From assembly GCA_947396885.1 (NCBI GenBank), contig OX377205.1, positions 59,368,969-59,432,968 on the forward strand: DNA of 64,000 bases. Reading direction: 5' to 3'. The DNA is from Heligmosomoides polygyrus polygyrus. Taxonomy: Eukaryota > Nematoda > Chromadorea > Rhabditida > Heligmosomidae. Positions within the stretch are counted from its first letter, which is position 1, and each line of letters begins with the position of its first letter. The notes under the pieces were generated by a model. It worked only from the letters and a program-made list of their open reading frames with translations, was not told the origin of the DNA and made no database searches. Position numbers and translations under genes: made by a program. Below are positions 11,631-21,680 of this stretch, in pieces.

Positions 11631-13005
11631 GTGTTCGGAGCGCAATAGCTCTGTCAAGATGGAACCGTTCAGGTTACAGCTTATAGGTTTTATAGGAAGT
11701 CGGTCGATCTGTTAGTAGACCAATGTAGAATTTATTTAGCTTAGGAGGGGCAATGTTATAGGGGTGCGAAAATGCAGGTGAGGCTTGCGCGACGCATTTT
11801 TTTCCGACTTCCGTGAACCACTGCGAGAAGACGCGACGAGCTAACGGCCTTGAAATGCGTACGCGAACAGAGCGCTTAAGGTGCTTTACGATGACGTGCT
11901 CACTGCTCTTTAACTGCGTAAACTGCCTTAGCCTCAGCGCCGTTTTAGAGCGGCGAAAGCTAGCGGTTAGAGTTCCTTGCGCTCCTACTCGCCCAGATTT
12001 GAGTCTTCGACACTCCCAATAGCAACGTTTTGTTCATAACGAAAAGCGCTATCGAATGGTGTCAATTTCGGCCGATTTTGGAAACATCGATTTTTTGACA
12101 ATTTCTCACCAAGGACGAGACCGCTCCTAGCCGTCGCACACGGATGATGACGTCATCGAAAATCGATGTTTTCGAAATTGGCCAAGCTTGATACCATTCG
12201 ATAGAACTTTTCCTGCTTATTTCAACGGTGTTACTATGAGTATCGCGAACTGTGATCTTGGCGAATAAGAGCGCGGAGAAAATCGACCGTTGTTGTGCCA
12301 AATAGGACGCAAGGGCGTGTTCGGAGCGCAGTAACTCTGTCGAGAATGAATCGATCTGACTGCAACTTGTCGATTTAGTAGCCAGCAAAACGTTCCAGTA
12401 GCGTTCTGAAGAATAGCGATATAGCTTGTGAATAGTCGAATTAACAGCGGCGTGAATCGGCAGGTGAGGCTTGCGTGACGCATTTTTTTCCGATTTCGGT
12501 GGACCACTGCGAGAAGACGCGGCCAGCTAACGGCCTCAAAATTAGTACGCGAACAGAGCACTTAATGTAATTTACGGTGAAGGGATCAGAACTTCTTACC
12601 TGCCTAAACTGCCTTAGCCCCATCTGCCGTTTTAGAGAGGCGAAAGCTAGCGATTAGAGTTTCTTGCGCTCCTACTCGCCCATATATGGGTTTTCGACAC
12701 TCCCAATAGCACCATTCTGTTCTGCTTAAAAATCGCTATCGAAATGCTATCAACATCGACCGATTTCGGCAAAATCAATTTTTTGGCTGTTTCGCATCGA
12801 GGACGAGGCCGCGGCGGAAGGACGAAGACGTCATCGAAAAATCAATGTTTTCGAGTTGGGCCATGCTTGATACTATTCGATAGAGCTTTGCATGCTAAGT
12901 TGAACGGTGTCATTTAGAGTTGGAAAAACTGTAATCTGGGCGAGTAACAGCGCGGAGAGCGTCTGCCGTTGTTGCGCTAAATTCCACGCGCGAACGTGTT
13001 CGGAG
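11631..13005 (+). repeat. Two tandem ~680-bp units
   Basis: The unit contains, in order: GTGTTCGGAG, AACTCTGTC, the GAGGCTTGCG(C/T)GACGCATTT block (near 11780 and 12467), ACTGCGAGAAGACGCG, CGCCGTTTTAGAG-type and CTCCTACTCGCCCA segments, and a GACGTCATCGAAAA block (12150 and 12826). Unit spacing is 686 then 679 bp. No coding potential is shared between the units. Confidence 0.8.
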
Positions 13006-13640
13006 GACAATAACTCTGTCAAGTTCGAATCATTTCGGTTGCAGCTCGTGGGTCTTGTAGCCAGTAGAACGGTCTATTGTAACGCGACAGAAGAATGGCC
13101 TAGGATAGGAGGGGGCAATGTTACAGCGGTGCAAAAATGCAGGAGAGGCTTGTGTGATTGAAAGGTTCGATTTTGTATACCTTGTTCACGGCGCACTCCA
13201 GAGGCTCGCTGGACAGCCTTAGAGCAACTCCTGACTAGGACGGCTGCAAATTTCTGATAAAACTCCCCAAACGCTCAGTCTACACGCTGTCCCCCCCCCC
13301 CCCTCGATTGACAGGTTCGATTCTGTACGGCGCACTCCAAAGGCTAGCTGGATAGCCTTAGAGCAACTGCTGAGTAGGGCGGCAAAAAATTCCTGATAAA
13401 ACTCTCCAAACGCTCAGTCTACACGCTGTCCCCCCTCGATTGACAGGTTCGATTCTGTACGGCACACTCCAAGGCTAGCTAGACAGCCTCAGAGCAACTG
13501 CTGAGTAGGGCGGCAAAAATTTCTGATAAAACTCTCCAAACGCCCAGTCTACAAGCTGTCGTGCCAACTCGATTGAAAGGTTCGGATCTTTATGCATTGT
13601 GTACGGCGTGCTCTCGGGGCATTACTAGCATGACAGAGCA

Positions 13641-14261
13641 CTGCCAAGGTACGCCATGCTTGAGATACTCCGAAAGCACGCATGTCCTGGGAAATAAGGG
13701 GCTCTAATCGCAGAAGCACGCTCCAGTCAATTTTGGACCACCCACGGCGAAAATATGGGTGTTCCGGTAAAGTTGTATACATGTTCGTGTAGATCTCGAA
13801 GAGGCGAATGGAACCAACCTTTTTTCAAAAATCTAAAACTGAGGAATTATGAGCATGCGACGCTATTTTTGCGTTTTTTCGCCCACTTTTGGCCGTGCGG
13901 CGCGAGCGGTATTGAACCTACCTTTGCAGTTTTTAGGATATGCTCTCACACCACCTTTACTTACCGTAATCTACTACAATCTGCCGATATTTTAATACTC
14001 GGACACGGATTCGTGGCTAGGGTTTTGAAGAATTTCCTTACACGATGTTTGAAAACAAATCAGATATTTCAAGGGCCTCTTGAGTCCAAAAAGTACTGTA
14101 GTGTTCGTTTTTTGCGACAATTCTTACACTTTGGCGGACAACTTATCGCTACCGCTGCATGTTGAGCCGTTAGTGAGCCTTGACTTATCCAGTTGTAATT
14201 GCAACGATTTACGCAGTTGAACAAGGGTTTGCCATTAAGAAGAAAAGATAATTGTCAGCTG
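13641..14261. other. No supported gene
   Basis: A 136-codon frame spans 13755-14165 but has no motif and no repeat partner. Nothing else seen. Confidence 0.4.
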
Positions 14262-14506
14262 CAATCAATCACTTTGTAGGGTGCGCCATGTATTCTGTAA
14301 GGGATGTGGTGGAAGCAATTCGACTTTTAATCGCGGTGGCCAACCGATGGACAAGCCAGGGTTTTGCCCTTCCTAGACAATTGCGGTACCGACTTTGGAG
14401 GACTGTAAGGTCTGGTAGGCTTGACCAGGAAACCTGGCCCGATAAGCTTGAATCGGTGTGCACATAACTGTCGGGCCTCCCCTGGTTGAGCTATCACGCT
14501 CCATTG
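14262..14506 (-). repeat. SINE, degraded copy 3
   Basis: Minus-strand copy of the family at 4190-4480. It keeps the order of landmarks (a GGTGCGCCATGTATTC end, GGTGGCCAACCGATGGACAA, a GGTACCGACTTTGG block, and a head with GTGATAGCTCAACCAGG), with many substitutions. Confidence 0.65.
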
Positions 14507-14735
14507 TCTGGATTTAAGATAAAAAAATTCTAAAGGAAAAAGTCTGCATAACAACAAGGCCAACTACTGAATGCGCCTCTAGCGAGGATATCCAGATTGG
14601 GCAATTTCGCTTTTTAACAGCCTATGACTTTTGTACGCTTTGAAACAATTGTGGCGTTTATTTATTGTTTCGCCAAGCAATGTCAAAGAGCAACGGACAA
14701 GGGTTGACGAAAAGAAACAAGTCTGGACTCAGAAA

Positions 14736-14935
14736 GGATAAAGAATAAGAGCCAGCCTTGCCAAATAACTCTGCGGGATGCGCCACAGATTCCGTTAGAC
14801 TTCAACAGGTATTCCAGAAAAAAATAAAACAAGGCGGATAGAATTTTAGTCGGTGCTTACGAGAAGGTCGACGATGGGTATTAGAACTTTAAGCTTTCTG
14901 GGATGCGCTACGTATTCTATTTCCGCATTATTCAG
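14736..14935 (-). repeat. Two SINE 3'-end scraps
   Basis: Two partial copies of the SINE 3' end lie here. One is at 14736-14805, starting at a GGATAAAGAATAA tail and continuing through GGGATGCGCCACAGATTCC. The second is at about 14888-14930, around GGGATGCGCTACGTATTCTA. A third scrap in the other orientation lies near 10288-10310 (TGCGTGGCGCATCCCAGAAA). Confidence 0.55.
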
Positions 14936-15133
14936 CTCCTTACCCCCATGCGCCCAAAAATAGAAATAAAAATAATTAAAAATAGAAAGCCTATGTGAAA
15001 TTAAATTGAAAATGGAAATAAAACGAACAAGAATGCACAAGCATTGGTAAAAATGTGCACTAAAATGAATAAGACAGGAAGGACCGTCTAGATTTGGTCA
15101 AAACTCGATCCTGGAGCACACCACCTCTACGGT

Positions 15134-15418
15134 GTTTGAAAGGATCAATAATACTCCGCGACACCGGAAGTGTGAAGACTCTAGTTAGGCGATTTACGGC
15201 GTCCTCAGATGGCGCGAGGGGTCACGAGAGCAGGCGATAGGACTGACTTCGGAACAAATCTGGGTCCCGACCAGGGCTACTGGGCATTTGACTCGTGCTA
15301 GGCCGGTGCAAATGAACGTAAAATTGAAATTGAACTACAGTTCGGGTTAGATTTGATTGGTGAATGCACTCGTAGGCAATCTTTCAGTTTTTGAAGTTTT
15401 TTCAACGGACACTCAGTT
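15134..15418 (-). repeat. Inverted repeat, right arm
   Basis: The reverse complement of this segment aligns end to end with 9892-10173. Confidence 0.75.
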
Positions 15419-16083
15419 CACGCATGGACATGATAAAGCAGTACCCTATGTAACTTAGCGTCTACTAACTAAATTAATGAGAGATTCGCAATATTTTTAA
15501 GGAGCGTACACGTACTTTTGATTAGCTCTTCACAACGATAACGGAGCCGTTCGCGAAGTCCATGACCTGCTGCGAAAGTGAACTCTTTTCAGTGAACTCT
15601 TGGAGCAGACACCATTATAAAATGAAATTGTGTTTCATAAAAACCTAGGCTCTGATTAATACACGGTACGAAACGAAGTCTTTTTGCAGTGATCCTCGAT
15701 TTGATTAAGAGGTTTGTGTTCACGAGCGTCTTTTTTATGAAATGAAAAATCTAAATGAGCAAAATCTTATCTAGAATAATTTAGGATACCGTTTCGAAAA
15801 GCCCATTTTCAGTTTATATTGACAAAACGCTTAAGCTTTTATAAGACGAAATTTCACACTGATATGTTGCCTCCTTCAGATAGAAAAATTTAGTTTCACA
15901 AAAGAGGCGCTCTTAAAAGCAAACCCCTGATCAACGCGTTGCGACGGACTGAACCGTCTTATGCTTAGAACTGAAACTTTTCAGATTTTGGGAGAATTGC
16001 TACACACTGTTCGATTCGTCTCTTCTAATATCTACGTTTTTCAAACCTTTCTGTTTATGTAACAGTCTTTTTCGAGTTGTGTA
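15419..16083. other. AT-rich spacer
   Basis: No open frame with support, no repeat partner and no RNA gene recognised. Confidence 0.5.
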
Positions 16084-16400
16084 AACATGACAATGAGCGA
16101 GCGCGTGGAGCGCAGTGAGAGAAGGTGCCGGCTGTCGCATGCACCCGTTACCAGGTTCTTGATTCGGGTTTCTCGCCCAGGTCATCCAATCCTTCGATCC
16201 CTGCGGGGTCGGTGAGTTGGTACCAGACTTGTCCAGGAAGAATTAAACACCGACTTGCTCATCTTCTGGCCATCGCAAGTCATTGCCTAGGCCAAATAAT
16301 TTATTCAATTCAAGCGGCCAAATCACCTCCACAAATTCCAGTATAAGTATAACAGAATGTGTGGCGACTGGGTAACGCCGTCTTTTATCCTTTATCCTCT
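16084..16400 (+). mobile_element. SINE, copy 4 (plus strand)
   Basis: The tRNA-like head starts near 16093 with GAGCGCGTGGAGCGCAGTGA. A box B-like GATTCGGGTT lies near 16160. The body carries GGTGAGTTGGTACCAGACTTG, a GGCCATCGCAAGTCATTG block and CGCCGTCTTTTATCC. The tail is two TTTATCC heptamers at about 16385-16398. It is longer than the 4190 copy and lacks a clear target duplication. Confidence 0.75.
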
Positions 16401-17282
16401 TGCTGTATACCTGTGTCGTCACCTTAAAAAAATCAGTCAAATAGAGAGAGTGCAAAAAGGATGTTTAGTGTTCATTTGGAACGGGCTATTCGATGTTTCT
16501 AACCATGAAAGATTAGCCCGTCTTGGTACACCATTTAACTGCGAAGATGCGGCTCAGAATGACCTAGAAATACGAATTGCGACGCGATATTAGCAGACCA
16601 CGGTTCCGTCCGATTCCTTAACTGCCGGTGTGTAACCTTTAAATTTGGACCGCAGGGCTGGGAAATCATTCTTGAATACATGCAGTCGCAAGTGTCCGAG
16701 TTCTCATTCAACAACCTAATAGTATGTTGCGTGGCTCATACCAATGACCTAACTTGTTTTCAGTCTTTTGTAATTACAAATGATGTAGTATCAATGAATA
16801 GGCTCAGCACGAAGGCAGTCTGCGTACAGAAGTCAAACTCGATTCGATTCTCCAAGGAGTTTCATAGCTCTGCTCGTTCGCGTTTCACTCGTTAAAAACA
16901 GATATTTAAGAGACTGCTCACTACTGGACCCTTGACGACGGAGGCATGGAAGGTGTGGAAAGGTGGGGAAACATTTGCTCGACACCACACTCTTCCGTGG
17001 AGTAAGAGGCCGTCGACGAATCAAAGGGTCATGACCTCTCAGTCGGAGTTCGTTACCGGATGCCGTGCCATGGCATTACGACCTCCTGTCCTCACACCAT
17101 ATGTCGTGACCGTGATGAGCATGGAATACGGTAATTACAGTGTAGCCGCCTAAGCACGAGGTGGGGATGTTTACGCGGCCGAGCGCGCAAACGGTGTAAT
17201 GAAGATCGTAATTGGAAATTAGGGGCAGATGCGTCGTACGGTGTTTAGGAGTGCGCGAACAATACCCGGAAGAATAGCGGAC
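16401..17282. other. No supported gene
   Basis: Open frames of 60-90 codons occur on both strands, without motifs. Part may be 5' flank of the candidate exon at 17283. Confidence 0.4.
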
Positions 17283-17465
17283 ATGGATAGCGACGTCGGC
17301 AGCGGCGGAAATCCCATTACGTTGCCACCACCACTGCAGCCGTCGCGGCAAGCCAAGGAGTCACCGCGGACGCGGTTCTCCGTTGGGGGTCGGGCTCGAG
17401 ATGATCATCAGCACACCCAAAGTGAACAGAGGTTAGCAGATTCGCGCTGTACTGAATCAGACTGA
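17283..17465 (+). CDS. Possible first coding exon, unknown protein
   Basis: From an ATG at 17283 the plus strand is open for 60 codons, starting MDSDVGSGG and rich in Pro, Gln, Arg and Ser. The composition and the CG-rich codons resemble a real disordered N terminus more than chance DNA. A possible donor (AGAG|GTTAGC, near 17431) would cut it before the stop at 17463. No downstream exon was matched and no domain is visible. It could also be an uncharacterised transposon ORF. Confidence 0.25.
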   Translation: MDSDVGSGGNPITLPPPLQPSRQAKESPRTRFSVGGRARDDHQHTQSEQRLADSRCTESD

Positions 17466-17875
17466 GACTGTGCACAGAACGAGGCATAAGTATACCCGGA
17501 AGTTTTACGTAGTTTTACAAGTGCTCAGACACGCGTCTCGCACTTGCTCGCTTCGCCCGGTGCTGCAGTATCGCCAGGCTAAGGACAATCACATCAGGCT
17601 AGCTGCTCTACATACATGTGCAGCTTTAGCTCCTCCCTAGCAGTACAAAAAGCGATATTTGAGAACCTTATTCTATCCAACCTTGCACTACCTTCCTTAA
17701 GATCAGGTGAGTAGTTTTACGGTATGAAGCCATCGAGATCCCTCCACCACCATTACGTTCAACAACGGCATGATCTCCAGCCGGTTCAGCGACGTCGTTG
17801 TTTGTGCCAATCAGTGCCTTCGCTCCCTACGATTACGTTGTTCGACAACCCTCCTGATGTCCCGCAGCACGGTCA

Positions 17876-17892
17876 CCCCCCCCCCCCCCCCC
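17876..17892 (+). repeat. Run of 17 C
   Basis: A homopolymer within a Pro-rich open frame (17724-17915). The region 17720-18150 has coding-like plus-strand frames that end near an AATAAAG signal at 18131, but they are frame-broken and unassigned. Confidence 0.85.
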
Positions 17893-18139
17893 GCTTCACT
17901 CTAGAGTCAAGTTGACTGCAGGCACCTTCACTAATCATCCTCAAACGGTCAACTTCAGGCAAAAATCGACGTTTTCGACAGGTACTGATCCTCCGATCGA
18001 TTTTCTTCACACGACGAAAAGTCTTTTGTTGGAACGGAGGATTCCCACCGCTCCTAATACAATGTTAAACATAAAGTTTTTTCCATACGGGACCGCTATA
18101 GCAGTGACTGCCTGTCCGTCATCGACAGACAAATAAAGG

Positions 18140-18768
18140 AACGACACTTTGAATCTACAATCAACAGCATCAATCGATATGAGCCTCCCGATTAAAACAT
18201 CCCACCTGATTTGAAGGCCTTCCGCCGACGATCATAATCACCTAACTAATCTGATGGGTCAAATCTGAGAGGAAATCGGTAATATCGACCGCTATTGATT
18301 GCCTGCTCCTCCTGTGAAGGCCTTCCGTCACCAATCATCTGAATCACTAATCACGTTGAACAAAATCTTCGGCACGTCTTCCGAATCCCCACGCTATTTT
18401 ATTCTGTCCCATATTTTCCCCTACATATTTTATTGCTAATTTATTATCAGTTTCTACAACAGCGCCGATCGATAGCTCTAAGCGCTTTATTATGTAGTGT
18501 GATGTTGATTTCAATGCTTTTCTTTGAATTGCAAAAATGGTAAGAAATAGTTACAGTGAGAAAGGGTTTCGCAACTATTCCAATACGTTTCAGCACATGT
18601 AGTCCCCTCCCGTCATAACGAAGAGCCGGGCCGGGGAAATCCACGTTATAACGGGAGTCGCGTGCTAACAGGAGCTGGCCTTTTTCATACTCGCGTACGC
18701 GGATGTTCATTTCTATTTGCAACAGAGGATGCAGACGCTAAGTACATAGCAGCCATTCCATAAGCTCA
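18140..18768. other. No supported gene
   Basis: Nothing with splice-site or motif support. A 91-codon minus-strand frame at 18447-18722 is likely chance. Confidence 0.4.
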
Positions 18769-19131
18769 CAAGGGAAGGATACTAGGTAACCATGGGGCTT
18801 CGAGATGGGATGCATATCTCTGGATGCGGCTTTGAACTCTGATTCCAAATATGTGTTTCGTTTCTGCTGTGCTCACCTGTGGACTTTGAAATTTTTCGTA
18901 GCAGGCTGCTTTGCCCTCTAGGTCCACGCAGAGCGGGCCAGTCACAAGAGAGCGAGCTCAAGTAGGGTTGAAACTGCGCTGTCCGCCGAGTAGTGGTGGC
19001 GCAGGGGGTAGGGGGGGGGGGGCGGTGTGGTGAGATGGGGTGGTTTATGGTTAGAGACCCCTGTAGTTCAGGAATTTCGCACTTCCCAAAAAAAGATCTG
19101 CCACGATCAACCAAAGCACTCTATGTCAAAT
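18769..19131 (+). repeat. Terminal inverted repeat, left
   Basis: Pairs with 19923-20278. It includes a run of 12 G at 19011-19022; the right arm has no matching homopolymer, so the run expanded on one side only. Confidence 0.8.
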
Positions 19132-19275
19132 GGCGACGTTTGGGCGAGATCGATTACCATGATCCCATCACCCATGCTTACAAGTGGGTGATCATTGCCT
19201 TAAATAACCCCTTTGGGCAATTTTTTTCGACACACATGTCGGTGAGGACAATACTGCCGACTTATCTTCCAAACT

Positions 19276-19922
19276 ATGCTCTCACCAGCTGTTGTGTTGG
19301 CGTGCCTTTTGGAGGAGTTCGGTCCTTCCGATACTTCTCGCGTTCCTACAAGGCAAAAGAAGAAAATGGCCAGCAGTTTTGCGTCCATCTTGCGAGATGC
19401 GCACTGCGGAAGCATCGAGGTAGAGGATGAAGAAGGTACCAGTGCGGAATCAGAAGAGAAGAAGGTCTCAGCGGCACCCAAACGTTGCTCTTGGTCGACA
19501 GCTGGAAGCCATTCAAGGATCACGAAACCATTTCATGAGTTTTTGTAGATCTACGAGAGTGAAGGTGACGAACATTCCGGTAGGAACAACATCACAAATA
19601 CAACCATTAGAGTACATTTCTTCTCGCCATTCAAAAGCATGTGCAAACGTTTCACCTCTCATGTATTGACGCGCAGCACAAAGTTCTCACTCACTCTGGC
19701 GACTCAATTCTTCGAATTGTATCGACTGATTTACACTCAATTTTTGTATTCATACGCTGCAGGATACCTGCACAGTCACCCCAGGACGTATGGTACACCA
19801 ATTCAATATTGTTTCCCTACCGACATGTTTTTAGCAACTATTCATGATAAATCGTATTTTCGTGCCAGTATGATTTGTCAGTATGAAGACAAGCCCTTTC
19901 TGGTGACCTTTTCCGTTGCAAT
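19276..19922 (+). pseudogene. Broken DDE-type transposase in long-TIR family 1
   Basis: An ATG at 19276 opens a 90-codon frame. Its start (AVVLACLLEEFGPSD, then FASILRD and IEVEDEE) parallels the small acidic ORF at 57604. After a frame change the sequence reads VTNIPVGTTSQIQPLEY (19568-19618), a motif seen near the last catalytic residue of Tc1/mariner-pogo-like DDE transposases (IP.GTT..QPL). Another frame then gives SPFKSMCKRFTS, LYRLIYTQF, YAAGYLHSHP, TPIQYCFPTD and a partly eroded Cys-type motif up to the stop at 19922-19926. The catalytic core between residue ~90 and the GTT motif is missing. Family assignment beyond DDE-type is not certain. Confidence 0.5.
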
Positions 19923-20278
19923 TTGACATAGAGAGCTTTGGTTGATCGTGGCAGATCTTTTTTTGGGAAGTGCGAAAATTCTGCACCACAGAGAACTGGA
20001 GCCGTAAACCACCCCGTCTCACCACGCCGCCCCTCTACCACCTGACCGCCACTGCTCGCCCGGCAGCGCTGTTCCAACCCTACTTGAGCTCGCTCTCTTG
20101 TGACTGGCCCGCTCTGCGTGGACCCAGAGGGCAAAGGAGCCTGCTATGAGAATGGTCCATAACTCCGTTCACTGATGCACACAGCAGAAATGGAACACAT
20201 ATTTGGAATCAGCGTTCAAAGCCGCATCCATATACGTCTTATCTCATAGTCCCGTGGTCACCTATTATCCTTTCTCCG
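19923..20278 (-). repeat. Terminal inverted repeat, right
   Basis: The reverse complement aligns with 18769-19131. The outer end is GGATAATAGGTGACCA versus GGATACTAGGTAACCA on the left. Confidence 0.8.
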
Positions 20279-20699
20279 TCAGTTAAACCTGTTAGGTAGT
20301 AACATAAAGTGAGGACGAAGGGAATACTTGAGCAAGTGGTACTGCGACGTATGTCAGCCGGTTCTGTCTTCGACCTTAACCGTGGGTAACTGTCTGTCAT
20401 GGAAACCGATCACTGTGTTCTTGGCTAACAGCGAAGGGGTGTGCATGGCTTATGCAACGAGCGTCCGGATTCAGAAGACTTGCCACAGATGTCGAGCAAT
20501 CACTGTTGTTTCCCTTTGTAACAAATAGAACGAACTTGGGGGAATATGGGGACCCCTCAGTGCACGATGCCGAAGTACATTTGGACGATTATGGCAGGAG
20601 ACCGCTCATACCGATAACTGAGAGGGTGATCGGTGATCCTGACCGGACCACCCTCAAACGGGAAGTAACCTGCTGAAGTCGACGGAATTTTCAAAAACG

Positions 20700-21680
20700 G
20701 ACGTCGGATTCGTAATCAGCGCCCCAATTAACCCCTAGACGATTTTGAACGAAGTTTGCACGATGAAATTTGGCCAATTTTGAAAATACCGGTTTTCGAT
20801 GACGTCATCGTCCGCGCAGCTCGGCCTAGGTCGCCCACGTCCTTGATATTGCCAAAAAATCGATTTTTTTGAAATTGGTCGAGAGTGACACCGTTCGATA
20901 GAGCTTCTCGCTATGAACAAAACGGTTTTACAGAGAGTGTCGGAAACCCAAATATGGGCGAGTAAGAGGGCAGGAAACTTCAACCGCTAAGTCCGTCGCC
21001 CTAAAACGGCAGATGGTGCTAAGGCAGTTCAGGCAGATGAGAAGTTCTGAGACCGTCACCGTAAAGTCCCTTAAGTGCTCTGTCCGCATACGCATTTTGA
21101 GGCCGTTAGCTCGCCGCGTCTTCTCGTAGTGGTCCACCGAATTCGGAAAAAAAATGCGTCACGCAAGCCTCACCTGCATATTCGCACCGGTGTTGCTTCG
21201 TCCGTTCACAAGCTATATCGCTGTTCTTCAGCACACGACTAGAGTGTTTTACTGGCTACAAAATCGCCAAGCTGCAGCCAGATCGATTCGATCTCGACAG
21301 AGGTACTGCGCTCCGAACACGGCCGCGCGTGCAATTTGCAAGCGGTCGCTCCCACTCGATTGATAGGTTCGATCTCATATGCATTGTGTGCGGCGCACTC
21401 CAAAGGCTCGCTGGACAGTCTTAGAGCAATTTTTGAGTAGGGCAGCCGCAAATTGGTGATAAAACTCCTCAAACGCTCCCTCTTCAAGCTGTCCCCTCCC
21501 TCGATTGATAGGTTCGATCCTATATGCATTGTGCACGGCGCACTTCAAAGGCTCGCTGGACAGTCTTAGAGCATTTTTTGAGTAGGGCAGCTGCAAATTG
21601 GTGATAAAACTCCTCAAACGCTCATTCTGCAGGCTGTCGCTCGATCGCTCTACAGGTTGTCGCGCTCACTCGATTGATTC
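20700..21680 (-). mobile_element. Second copy of the foldback family
   Basis: One ~650-bp core unit lies in the opposite orientation to 11631-13005. It contains CGATGACGTCATCG near 20797, TCTTCTCGTAGTGG near 21120 and ATGCGTCACGCAAGCCTCACC at 21154 (first 20 bases ATGCGTCACGCAAGCCTCAC). It is followed by two to three ~145-bp arm subrepeats (GCACTCCAAAGGCTCGCTGG at about 21394 and a near copy at 21539). A left arm is absent or too decayed, so the hairpin is lost. Two copies of the core at separate sites support a mobile family rather than a local satellite. Confidence 0.7.

Larger units (their letters stand above)
11385..13640. mobile_element. Foldback element with tandem-repeat core
   Basis: Arms at 11385-11590 and 13158-13352 are inverted copies. 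Each is built from ~140-bp subrepeats that include a CTCGATTGACAGGTTCGAT block, a GCACTCCAAAGGCTAGCTGG block and CAAACGCTCAGTCTACACG. The right side carries about four subrepeats (starts of CGGCGCACTCC-type blocks near 13189, 13328, 13460 and 13603). The core holds two tandem units of about 680-686 bp, phased by GTGTTCGGAG at 11631, 12317 and 12996. No transposase motif is present. A single-unit copy in opposite orientation lies at 20700-21680. The structure resembles foldback-type elements, whose inverted ends contain tandem subrepeats. Confidence 0.7.
9892..15418. mobile_element. Composite block bounded by ~285-bp inverted repeats
   Basis: The left repeat (9892-10173) and right repeat (15134-15418) are inverted copies of each other. 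Both start at the outside with AACTGAGTGTCC. Both contain CGCGCCATCTGAGG, then CGCCGTAAATCGCCTAACT and CTTCACACTTCCGGTG, and both end inside with TTGATCCTT(C/T)CAAAC. The 5 kb between holds a nested foldback element (11385-13640), a degraded SINE and SINE scraps, and no recognisable transposase. It could be a DNA transposon whose core was replaced by insertions, or two inverted copies of one small element. No target duplication was identified. Confidence 0.55.
18769..20278. mobile_element. Long-TIR DNA transposon, family 1
   Basis: The terminal inverted repeats are about 345-360 bp: 18769-19131 on the left and about 19923-20278 on the right. Shared blocks include CCAAATATGTGTT, TCCACGCAGAGCGGGCCAGTCAC (first 20 bases TCCACGCAGAGCGGGCCAGT), AAGAGAGCGAGCTCAAGTAG, and AGATCTGCCACGATCAACC at the inner end. 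The left end starts CAAGGGAAGG, the same as the second family at 56971-59897; the right end is more diverged. The 790-bp interior carries a broken transposase (see 19276-19922). Target duplication not identified. Confidence 0.75.

Noticed and set aside
12062..12623. Minus-strand ORFs of 60-114 codons in the foldback core
   Set aside because: The matching frames are not conserved between the two tandem units, so they are chance openings.
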